A stretch of DNA of 64,000 nt from Rhodobacter sp. NTK016B (GTDB taxonomy: Bacteria > Pseudomonadota > Alphaproteobacteria > Rhodobacterales > Rhodobacteraceae): assembly GCF_017303295.1 (NCBI RefSeq), contig NZ_JAFKOK010000003.1, positions 186,001-250,000 of the forward strand. Direction: 5' to 3'. The translations under genes were made by a program, and so were the position numbers. Positions 53,461 through 60,834 of this stretch are shown here, one piece after another (the stretch's first letter is position 1; every line of letters starts with the position of its first letter). A model generated the notes under the pieces. It was not told the DNA's origin. It did not search any database and saw nothing but the letters and a program-made list of their open reading frames with translations.

Positions 53461-53975
53461 TCTCGGGAATTGCGCGGGCGCTCTTCGCGCGCGGCGGGGT
53501 GGCCGAGATCGGTCGCGTCGGCGCTCAGGTGGCCGAGGTCTTCCGCCCCAACGCCACGCGGCGGATGGAGCTGGGCCACGACGCTTTCACCGCCACGCAG
53601 GCGGCCTATGCGGCCGAGTTCCGCGCGGGCAGGGCAGGGTGGTTCGACGGGCTGGTTAACGGGCTCAATCGCCTGCCCCGCCCGATGCTGGCGCTGGGGA
53701 CGCTGGGGCTGTTTGCCTATGCGATGGCCGACCCTGCGGGCTTCGCCGTCCGGATGCGCGGCCTTGCCGAGGTGCCCGAGCCGCTCTGGTGGCTGCTGGG
53801 CGCGGTGGTGGCGTTCTATTTCGGCGCGCGAGAGACGCATTACTTGCGCGGCGGGCGTCCGGTCACCCTGGCGCCGGGACGCGCGGTATCACCGCGCCCG
53901 GTGCCCGCCCCGGACGAGGGGACACCGCCTTCGAACCCGGCGCTCGCCGAATGGGAGGCGCTTCAGGGACGATGA
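53451..53975 (+). CDS. GTA-type holin (3TM holin family)
   Basis: A 174-residue membrane protein with two clear transmembrane helices (~75-98 and ~108-126) and one weaker helix, as in the GTA_holin_3TM family. The N-terminal ~70 residues are helical and the C-terminus is Pro-rich. With the endolysin it forms the release cassette for GTA particles; the holin permeabilises the inner membrane so that the lysin reaches the wall. Translation is coupled to the endolysin gene. Confidence 0.85.
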   Translation: MGLISGIARALFARGGVAEIGRVGAQVAEVFRPNATRRMELGHDAFTATQAAYAAEFRAGRAGWFDGLVNGLNRLPRPMLALGTLGLFAYAMADPAGFAVRMRGLAEVPEPLWWLLGAVVAFYFGARETHYLRGGRPVTLAPGRAVSPRPVPAPDEGTPPSNPALAEWEALQGR

Positions 53976-54074
53976 AAGGCAGTAAATGCAGGGAATAGGG
54001 GAACTCGCGCGTGGCTTGGCACGTTTGCCTCACGATAGCGGCAACAGGCCCGCGACTATTTTGAGGTTTACCCT

Positions 54075-54236
54075 ATGCTTGAATGGATCCTGATACTGCT
54101 CGTCATTGCCGCCGTCGCGGCCCTTCTCGGTTTCGGTCGCCTGTCGGGGCTCGCGCTCAGCGGTGCCAAGATTCTGATCGTTGTCGTGCTGGTGTTGTTC
54201 CTGCTGATGTTGCTCGGCGTCTTCGCCATAGCCTGA
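54075..54236 (+). CDS. DUF1328 (YtjA-type) small membrane protein
   Basis: A 53-residue protein: MLEWILILLVIAAVAALLGF, then GRLSGLALSGAKILIVV and a second hydrophobic helix. This is the conserved two-helix pattern of UPF0391/YtjA. These proteins are often stress-induced, function unknown. A GAGG lies about ten bases upstream. Confidence 0.85.
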   Translation: MLEWILILLVIAAVAALLGFGRLSGLALSGAKILIVVVLVLFLLMLLGVFAIA

Positions 54237-54250
54237 CGAACAAAGACGAC

Positions 54251-54274
54251 CGGCCTGCGCGTCAGCGCAGGCCG
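54251..54274. terminator. Hairpin between the convergent DUF1328 and DUF1489 genes
   Basis: CGGCCTGCGC and GCGCAGGCCG pair perfectly over ten bases with loop GTCA. The loop contains the DUF1489 stop codon on the minus strand. Confidence 0.6.
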
Positions 54275-54687
54275 AATTCTGCCAAGGCCTCGGCCAGTTC
54301 GGGAGGCAATTCGTCGTCGCCCTCCCGATATTCCGGCATGTCGCGCGGCGCATCTTCGGGTTTGAGATATCGCCAGCCCTGAAACGGGCGCCTCGGTGCA
54401 GGCTCAGTCCGGATCAGCTTGGGTTCGAACACCATCGCGCAACGCTGAATACCATCCGCGCCCTCGACCGGATCGAGCCGCAGGATCCGCTGGCGCGCCA
54501 GCACCAATCCCTTGATCACCCAGTAAATAGACCCGCCGTCGAGCACCTCGTCGGCGCGTTTCGGCCACATGCGCGTGACGTGACGCGGCAGGCCATCGGG
54601 GGCCTGCTCGGCGCGCAGTTTCTGCCAGCCTTCGAGATCGTCCACCGACTCGGTTCCGACGCTCAGCTTGAGGATATGCGTGGTCAT
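54262..54687 (-). CDS. DUF1489 protein
   Basis: A 141-residue protein starting MTTHILKLSVGTESVDDL; the central VLDGGSIYWVIKGLVLARQRIL and the tail with PPELAEALAEFGLR are typical of DUF1489, a family confined to alphaproteobacteria. In-frame residues upstream of 54687 are unlike the family. Function unknown. Confidence 0.87.
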   Translation of the reverse strand: MTTHILKLSVGTESVDDLEGWQKLRAEQAPDGLPRHVTRMWPKRADEVLDGGSIYWVIKGLVLARQRILRLDPVEGADGIQRCAMVFEPKLIRTEPAPRRPFQGWRYLKPEDAPRDMPEYREGDDELPPELAEALAEFGLR

Positions 54688-54866
54688 GGCCGCAATATGT
54701 AGCGCCGTGCGGCCGAGAACAAGGGGAGGGACGACAGGTCCGCAGCGGCTCGGCAAAGGCCCGCGAAAGGGCGGCGAAAGCGCCGCCAGCGCCGTTGACC
54801 GCGCGCGACGCTGGTCCTATATCCTGCGCCTTCCCCTCTAAGACCCTCTTGCCTCAGGATCCCGCC

Positions 54867-57134
54867 ATGAGCCGTTTCGCCGCCCCCATCGCCGCGCAGA
54901 TCTGGGACATGAAATACCGGATGAAAGCCGCCGACGGCACGCCGGTGGATGACACGCTTGAAGACAGCTGGCGCCGTGTCGCCCGCGATCTGGCCCGCGT
55001 CGAGGCCAAGCCCGAGGCGTGGGAGGACAAGTTCTATGCCGCGCTCGAAGATTTCCGCTTCCTTCCGGCGGGCCGCATTCTGGCCGGGGCGGGGACCGGG
55101 CGCTCGGTCACGCTGTTCAACTGCTTTGTCATGGGCACGATCCCCGACAGCATGGGCGGCATTTTCGAGATGCTCAAGGAAGCCGCGCTGACCATGCAGC
55201 AGGGCGGCGGTATCGGTTACGATTTCTCGACCATCCGGCCCAAGGGTTCGCCGGTGGCGGGGGTTGCCGCCGACGCATCGGGGCCGCTCAGCTTCATGGA
55301 TGTCTGGGACGCAATGTGCCGCACCATCATGTCGGCCGGCTCGCGCCGGGGCGCGATGATGGCGACGATGCGCTGCGATCACCCCGATATCGAGCAATTC
55401 ATCGAAGCCAAGCAGGATTCGGCCCGCCTGCGCATGTTCAACCTGTCGGTGCTGGTGACCGATCCGTTCATGGAAGCGGTGAAGAACGATGCGTCGTGGG
55501 ACCTGACCTTTGACGGCCGCACCTATCGCAGCCTGCCCGCGCGCGATCTGTGGAACAAGATTATGCGCGCGACCTATGATTACGCCGAGCCGGGCGTGAT
55601 CTTCATCGACCGCATCAACAAGGCCAACAACCTCAGCTACGCCGAGACCATCGCGGCCACCAATCCCTGCGGCGAACAGCCCTTGCCGCCCTATGGTGCC
55701 TGCCTGCTGGGCTCGATCAACCTCGCGCGGCTGGTCTCGGCCCCGTTCGAAACCGAGGCCGGGATCGACACCGCCGAACTGGACGAACTGGTGCGCACCG
55801 CGATCCGCATGATGGACAACGTGGTCGATGCGTCGAAATTCCCGCTGCCCCAGCAGGCGCAGGAAGCGCAGGCCAAGCGCCGTATCGGTCTTGGCGTCAC
55901 CGGCCTTGCCGATGCGCTGCTGATGATGGGCCTGCGCTACGGCTCGGACGAGGCTGTCGCCCAGACCGAAGCCTGGATGAAGGCCATCGCCCGCGCGTCT
56001 TACCTCGCTTCGGTCGATCTGGCGAAAGAGAAGGGCGCGTTCCCGCTTTTCGAAGCCGAGCCTTACCTCGCCTCGGGCAACATGCAGCAAATGGATGACG
56101 ATGTGCGCGAGGCGATCCGCACCCACGGCATCCGCAACGCGCTGCTCACCTCGGTCGCGCCCACCGGGACGATCAGCCTCTATGCGGGCAATGTCTCGTC
56201 GGGGATCGAGCCGGTCTTCGCCTATGCCTATACCCGCAAGGTGCTGCAAAAGGACGGCTCACGGACCGAGGAAGAGGTCGTCGATTACGCCGTCAGCCTG
56301 TGGCGCGAGAAATTCGGCGATGCCGAGCTGCCCGACTACTTCGTCTCGGCGCAGACGCTGGCCCCGATGGACCATGTGCGGATGCAGGCCGCAGCGCAGA
56401 AATGGGTCGATTCCAGCATCTCGAAGACCATCAACTGCCCTGAAGATATCGATTTCGAAAGCTTCAAGGACGTGTATCTCTCGGCCTGGGACATGGGCTG
56501 CAAGGGCTGCACCACTTACCGCCCCAATGCGGTGACGGGCTCGGTTCTGGCCGTGTCCGAGAAGGCCGATACCGTGCCGCAGGCCGAGACGGGCGCCGAG
56601 GTGATCTATCTCTCCGAACCCCTCGACCGCCCCGAGGCGCTGGAGGGCCAGACCTACAAGCTGAAATGGCCGGTGAGCGAGCACGCGATCTACATCACCG
56701 TCAATGACATCGTCGTGGCCGGGCGTCGTCAGCCGTTCGAGGTCTTCATCAACTCGAAGAACATGGAGCATTACGCCTGGACCGTGGCGCTGACGCGGAT
56801 GATCTCGGCGGTGTTCCGGCGTGGCGGCGATATCAGCTTCGTGGTGGAAGAGCTGAAAGCGGTCTTCGACCCGCGTGGCGGGGCGTGGATGCAGGGGAAA
56901 TACATCCCCTCGATCCTCGCCGCGATCGGCGGCGTGATCGAGGAACACCTGATCGCCATCGGCTTCATCGAAGGCGCAGGGCTGGGTCTGAAATCCGACC
57001 CCAAGGCCGGCGCGGCTTTCTCGGTCAAGGGCAATGCCAAGCCAAAATCCTGCCCCTCGTGCGGCGCCTATGAATTGGTGATGATCGAAGGCTGCATGAC
57101 CTGCCGCGCCTGCGGTCACTCTAAATGCGGGTGA
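54867..57134 (+). CDS. nrdJ: Adenosylcobalamin-dependent (class II) ribonucleotide reductase
   Basis: A 755-residue class II RNR that reduces ribonucleotides with a cobalamin-generated thiyl radical. LFNCFVMGTIPD holds an active-site cysteine; MQQGGGIGYDFSTIRP and ATNPCGEQPLPPYGAC carry substrate-binding and catalytic residues. The C-terminus has a zinc-binding CPSCGAYELVMIEGCMTCRACG. ATG 54867 opens the family N-terminus MSRFAAPIAAQIWDMKY. I see no cobalamin riboswitch in the 180 bp upstream. Confidence 0.95.
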   Translation: MSRFAAPIAAQIWDMKYRMKAADGTPVDDTLEDSWRRVARDLARVEAKPEAWEDKFYAALEDFRFLPAGRILAGAGTGRSVTLFNCFVMGTIPDSMGGIFEMLKEAALTMQQGGGIGYDFSTIRPKGSPVAGVAADASGPLSFMDVWDAMCRTIMSAGSRRGAMMATMRCDHPDIEQFIEAKQDSARLRMFNLSVLVTDPFMEAVKNDASWDLTFDGRTYRSLPARDLWNKIMRATYDYAEPGVIFIDRINKANNLSYAETIAATNPCGEQPLPPYGACLLGSINLARLVSAPFETEAGIDTAELDELVRTAIRMMDNVVDASKFPLPQQAQEAQAKRRIGLGVTGLADALLMMGLRYGSDEAVAQTEAWMKAIARASYLASVDLAKEKGAFPLFEAEPYLASGNMQQMDDDVREAIRTHGIRNALLTSVAPTGTISLYAGNVSSGIEPVFAYAYTRKVLQKDGSRTEEEVVDYAVSLWREKFGDAELPDYFVSAQTLAPMDHVRMQAAAQKWVDSSISKTINCPEDIDFESFKDVYLSAWDMGCKGCTTYRPNAVTGSVLAVSEKADTVPQAETGAEVIYLSEPLDRPEALEGQTYKLKWPVSEHAIYITVNDIVVAGRRQPFEVFINSKNMEHYAWTVALTRMISAVFRRGGDISFVVEELKAVFDPRGGAWMQGKYIPSILAAIGGVIEEHLIAIGFIEGAGLGLKSDPKAGAAFSVKGNAKPKSCPSCGAYELVMIEGCMTCRACGHSKCG

Positions 57135-57787
57135 TGGGAAGGCTTTCGCGAGGGCTTGTGGCGTGCCACGCGACATGACCTAACCGTCTCACAAGGTCAT
57201 TTTGGCTGAGATGATCAAGAAACGGCCTCGGAGAGTACCCGAGGCCGTTTGCATGTCTGGCTGTGGCGACGCTTGGAGGAGTGTTTCGGAAGCATCGCGA
57301 CAAGACACTCCGCCGGCCTTCACTGCGTCTCGTAAGCTCGTGTGAGCAAAGAGAGGTGCAGAAAGGGTATGTGTTCCGTGTAGTCTGCTCCCAGCTAGGC
57401 GGAGATTCCCCCATGGCGTTGGTAGTCCTCAATGCAAAAGCGGCAGCGTTCAAGATGGCCCGTTTGTCTTCTTCCGGGAATTTCAAACAACTCTGGCATC
57501 AGGCTGTATGATCTGCGCTTGGTTACAGCTTAAGTTCCTAATCGGCGCGCATGGACGCTGTGCCCAACTCAACGTCCAGTTCTTGCCACGCAAAACTCTC
57601 ATAGCCCCCACACTTCCTACTGAAGTCTCGACTAATCCGATGGGGGGCTTGATCTATGATGCGCAAGGCGCCGGCGCCGGATGGCGCCAGCTATCCGGTT
57701 CAGTCCACGCGAGCTTGCTCCGCCGTGCAATGTAGGATGGGAGTGTACAGGGTATGAACGCGATGCTGCCTAGGAATGCAAATGCAA
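57135..57787. other. Gene-free entry to the accessory region
   Basis: 653 bp after nrdJ without a gene that I can support. It contains the nrdJ terminator. Beyond it, short open frames on both strands overlap each other, lack ribosome sites and resemble nothing that I know. A GGCGCCGGCGCC-type self-complementary run sits at about 57665-57690. Composition shifts to lower GC across this stretch, so it may mark an integration or deletion junction. Confidence 0.55.
57220..57250 (+). terminator. Terminator of nrdJ
   Basis: AAACGGCCTCGG and CCGAGGCCGTTT form a perfect 12-bp stem with a 7-base loop, 85 bp after the nrdJ stop. Confidence 0.8.
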
Positions 57788-58468
57788 CTAACTGCACCGC
57801 CTCGCGGAGAACAGGTCAGGCTCAGGGTCTTCCATGACATCCGCATAAAGGCTCTCCATCGTTGCCAAGAACTCGCTTTGCCCGCCATAACTGGGGTGGC
57901 GAACCTTTGAGACATTCCCACACGAGACCGCTGAGGAAACAACCTTATAGGCATCGCTTCCAACGGCGATTATACGCTTTGGCCTCAAATACTCTACGAT
58001 GTGAACAAGGATATCGGTCCCAGCCCTTCGCTCCTTTGCGTTGTGGGCGCGATTAGTGAATGGCTTATTCTCTTCGAAAGGATGGAGCGGGAATACGTTC
58101 CACAAAAAAATTGGCACCTGAACCTGAAGCAAGATATTCCAAATCACCGATGCGGTCCGCTCTGCCACAGGCTCTCCATACGTTGGCCGTTCAGGCTCCA
58201 GACCCCAGCGACTCAAATGGCTTGAAAAATGGACATCATCTGTGAGAGCCAGCCCGGTTCTTCTGCCGCCACGATAACCGAGATCGCGTCCGACCCAGAT
58301 AGCATCAAGATCAGCTGCGGCTGCGCGCTCCAACATTGCGTGCAGATAAAACCGCCTTATTTCAGGGGCTTCCTGTGCATCATAGACCGGGCATCGCTCG
58401 AAATATGGGTTGAAAGTGTTATCAAACTCTAGGCGTCCCAAGGCCTTGAGTATATCGCCCGCGCTCAC
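57788..58468 (-). CDS. Uracil-DNA-glycosylase-superfamily protein (defence-operon member)
   Basis: A 226-residue protein that follows the UDG fold. GRDLGYRGGRRTG (60-72) stands where family 4/5-like enzymes have GEAPGxRGxRxTG, and HPSYGG (191-196) is the second catalytic motif. Between them, WNVFPLHPFEENKPFTNRA is the conserved core strand. Glu/Ala/Pro of motif 1 are replaced by Arg/Asp/Leu, so the target base may not be uracil. GTG start with AAAGGGG upstream, two bases after the MazG-like gene; last of four genes. Glycosylases acting on modified phage bases (such as Brig1) are a known precedent. Low GC. Confidence 0.75.
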   Translation of the reverse strand: MSAGDILKALGRLEFDNTFNPYFERCPVYDAQEAPEIRRFYLHAMLERAAAADLDAIWVGRDLGYRGGRRTGLALTDDVHFSSHLSRWGLEPERPTYGEPVAERTASVIWNILLQVQVPIFLWNVFPLHPFEENKPFTNRAHNAKERRAGTDILVHIVEYLRPKRIIAVGSDAYKVVSSAVSCGNVSKVRHPSYGGQSEFLATMESLYADVMEDPEPDLFSARRCS

Positions 58469-58470
58469 TG

Positions 58471-59619
58471 CTACGCCCCTTTCAGTGGCCTGTATTCGAT
58501 CGTCCTCTTATCTCGATTCCCGACCACGATACCACCGTTATTCTTACGCATCTGACGGAAGACCTCATACCCTTGTAGGATAGCAGTTTCCCAAAGATTA
58601 AGCGGACATCGCTCCACCTCGTAGCCGCGAACGAAATTGCTCACAGCCTTTAGTAAATCGAAAGAAACCGAATTTTGACTCTCAAAGAAGTTCAATGCCT
58701 TAGCCTCCGAAAATATGTAGGCAGACACCCCTTCATCGACAACGATCGCACGGCCACTGTCCTGCGCTTCATCAACCCTAGGATCACTCTTTCGCTTATG
58801 TTTGATCAGTGCCCTGAACGTCGGGGACCAGTGCAGGATGGCAGCGTTTGCAAAGTGGAAAACATCATGAAAGCGATAACCATCGGGGTCCGCGATATTG
58901 TCCGTAAGCGGGTCCCCGATAAAAACCCCATTCCATCTCAAGTAGCTTCTTCCATTCGATCTTTGCGTGATCTCTATCTCAAACTGACGCGGAAGTTGCT
59001 CCTCTGCCAGAAAGCCAGCATCGAAGTCGGGAAGGCAATCTGGAGATGGCTTCAGGAAGCGCCCCGTTGATTTGCGAATGTTTGATTCTAAAACTTCAGA
59101 GAAGGACACTCCTGAAGACTGCACGGCCTGAATGTAGGCGCGCACAAATTCAATCATTATCGGCTTGGCAGTTTTTTCATCAGCTTTGACACCAAGAAGA
59201 CGGGCGGAATCCTGTCCCAGCTTTAATAATACGTTATCTAACGGCCCAAGCCCTTTTGCCGTCATCACACGCGCTATAGGTGCGCTTGGATCGGAATTTG
59301 CAGTGATATTTGCGACAAACTGATCGCCCGAGGTCGCCTCCACAAAAAGCTCGGACAAGGTGAGTTTGAGCCTTCGGCAAAGTGCAGCAGCATACCATAG
59401 CGTATCACCCAGCTCTTCCTCAACGTCGCGTCGATACCCAGATTCAAAGGCGCCCTTTTCCCGATGAAGCTTCTTGGACGAGCTCATAACACTGCCGACC
59501 TCACCAAAGAGACCGAGTAATATCGGCGTAATCTCATCGTCTGCAAATCGATCGGTAGGCGTAACGGCTTTCTCATAATCATAAATTGAAATCTGGGGCA
59601 TGCTTGTTGAGTTAATCAT
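58471..59619 (-). CDS. MazG-like nucleotide pyrophosphohydrolase fused to a C-terminal domain of unknown type
   Basis: A 382-residue protein. Residues ~28-90 follow the all-alpha NTP pyrophosphohydrolase pattern: LLGLFGEVGSV, then DVEEELGDTLWYAAAL with the EE-x3-D metal ligands. Residues ~215-355 form a second domain with RFHDVFHFANAA (HDxxH) and DEGVSAYIFSEA, suggesting a second metal centre; I do not recognise its family. MazG proteins hydrolyse (d)NTPs or ppGpp-like nucleotides. Its ATG overlaps the Nmad2-like stop by four bases, with GGAG three bases upstream. Confidence 0.7.
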   Translation of the reverse strand: MINSTSMPQISIYDYEKAVTPTDRFADDEITPILLGLFGEVGSVMSSSKKLHREKGAFESGYRRDVEEELGDTLWYAAALCRRLKLTLSELFVEATSGDQFVANITANSDPSAPIARVMTAKGLGPLDNVLLKLGQDSARLLGVKADEKTAKPIMIEFVRAYIQAVQSSGVSFSEVLESNIRKSTGRFLKPSPDCLPDFDAGFLAEEQLPRQFEIEITQRSNGRSYLRWNGVFIGDPLTDNIADPDGYRFHDVFHFANAAILHWSPTFRALIKHKRKSDPRVDEAQDSGRAIVVDEGVSAYIFSEAKALNFFESQNSVSFDLLKAVSNFVRGYEVERCPLNLWETAILQGYEVFRQMRKNNGGIVVGNRDKRTIEYRPLKGA

Positions 59620-60242
59620 TTTCTCCGTCGCGCCTCTTCTATCATATCATATGGCCGCCCTTGATAGCCCTGAACACCAAGGTCGGCTAACCAAATTTCA
59701 AAACCTTCTATCGTATTTTGATCGGAAACTTTCTTCCGCCCGACACCAGAGTGGACGAGACCCGCATCGCGAAATTCCACAGGAATAAGCGGCCCCTCGG
59801 CCCCGAAGTAGATGAATTCGGAGGAAACTAAAACACGGTTCACTGAGGTGTCGCGGTTAATATGCTTCTGTAAGGGCTTTCCCTCTGCGGTGCTGTGGTA
59901 AGAGTTGAGTTGACTCCAGCTGCCGTTGCCTGGGTCAGGATTGTATATATTATCGCCGCATGCCTTTCGGTAACTGCTGCGCAAATTGGGCTTTTTTCCA
60001 GAAAAGCGTGGGTCATTCCAGTATTCGGAAAATGTTAGTGCTTCCTGCACCCGCATCGCATGAACGAGATGCCCGCCACGTCGCACCCCCTTGCGATTAC
60101 TGCCGGTGCCAACGACCCAGTCTCCAATAGCGGCATGCTGCCTAATGCTAGGCTTGCAGGTTGCCAAAGTGCAAAACCCAAAAAATGGATTGGGTGCAAA
60201 CCCACTATCGAAGCGCACAACGTAGCTGTGGAGGGTCTTCAT
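59616..60242 (-). CDS. Nmad2-like protein (nucleotide modification associated domain 2)
   Basis: A 208-residue protein that opens SYVVRFDSGFAPNPFFGFCT, then LATCKPSIRQHAAIGDWVVGTG, which matches my memory of the Nmad2 family. Iyer and colleagues named the Nmad domains from their genome linkage to DNA-base modification systems; the biochemical activity is unknown. GAGGG precedes the ATG and overlaps the TIR stop codon, nine bases upstream. Second gene of the four-gene operon. Confidence 0.7.
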   Translation of the reverse strand: MKTLHSYVVRFDSGFAPNPFFGFCTLATCKPSIRQHAAIGDWVVGTGSNRKGVRRGGHLVHAMRVQEALTFSEYWNDPRFSGKKPNLRSSYRKACGDNIYNPDPGNGSWSQLNSYHSTAEGKPLQKHINRDTSVNRVLVSSEFIYFGAEGPLIPVEFRDAGLVHSGVGRKKVSDQNTIEGFEIWLADLGVQGYQGRPYDMIEEARRRK

Positions 60243-60251
60243 TCTATACCC

Positions 60252-60728
60252 TCATGCGCACGGATGGCGGCGAATAGCCCGTGGCGGGAGAGGCTGACCT
60301 TTCGGGTCCTCAAAGCGCTCATATTCACCATTAATCGCATCGATGATCCTATCAGCATTCCAGCCTACGATCGCGTCGCCGTACTCATCAAGCGCTTCCG
60401 GAACTTCACAACCGTTCGATCCTTGCTCCCAAACACCGACGATGGTCTTGCCTTTTTCACGAGCCCGCTCGATTTCCCAGTTCACCCACTCACTGTTTCT
60501 TGTTTCCGGAGTGATATAAACGATAAGTGTACTAGCCCAGTCAATTCTGGGCGCAAGGATCTGAGACTTAATATAGTCTGGAGATTTTGCGTTGTTGGGT
60601 TTTTCTGAATTTATGGAACCGTCCCTGACATCCATCCCCTTACTTTTTAGAAGATTCTTCAGATCGGCTAATCCTGCATCGTCTTCGTGGATGTGGCTAA
60701 TAAAAACATTTTTGCTGCCCTTGCTCAT
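60252..60728 (-). CDS. TIR-like domain protein (ThsB/DUF1863 type)
   Basis: A 158-residue protein that is almost entirely a TIR-like domain: NVFISHIHEDDAGLADLK (strand A/BB loop), then RIDWASTLIVYITPETRNSEWVNWEIERARE, where the glutamate in WEIE sits at the catalytic position of TIR NADases. The Thoeris ThsB proteins have the same compact build. I start it at MSKGSKN, 60728, with AGAGGAT upstream. First gene of the minus-strand operon; it diverges from a second TIR gene. Confidence 0.8.
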   Translation of the reverse strand: MSKGSKNVFISHIHEDDAGLADLKNLLKSKGMDVRDGSINSEKPNNAKSPDYIKSQILAPRIDWASTLIVYITPETRNSEWVNWEIERAREKGKTIVGVWEQGSNGCEVPEALDEYGDAIVGWNADRIIDAINGEYERFEDPKGQPLPPRAIRRHPCA

Positions 60729-60834
60729 TGATGCTATCCTCTGCTTCACACTATTGCTGGCGTCAGCGCAGTCACTCCCACGACATCATGTGTCCGGCGC
60801 TCACTCAGATCAAGTCCGATAGTCAAGGAAATCG
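60729..60834. promoter_or_regulatory. Shared divergent control region of the two TIR operons
   Basis: 106 bp separate the starts of two oppositely transcribed TIR genes. I find no convincing -10/-35 pair or palindrome, but both operons must start here, so joint control is likely. Confidence 0.5.

Noticed and set aside
54688-54866. Possible cobalamin riboswitch upstream of the B12-dependent reductase
   Set aside because: I see no B12-box-like conserved core and the region is too short for a typical element before the start codon.
57121-57486. 121-codon minus-strand and 82-codon plus-strand frames in the nrdJ-island junction
   Set aside because: They overlap each other and the nrdJ terminator, have no ribosome site, and match no family that I know.
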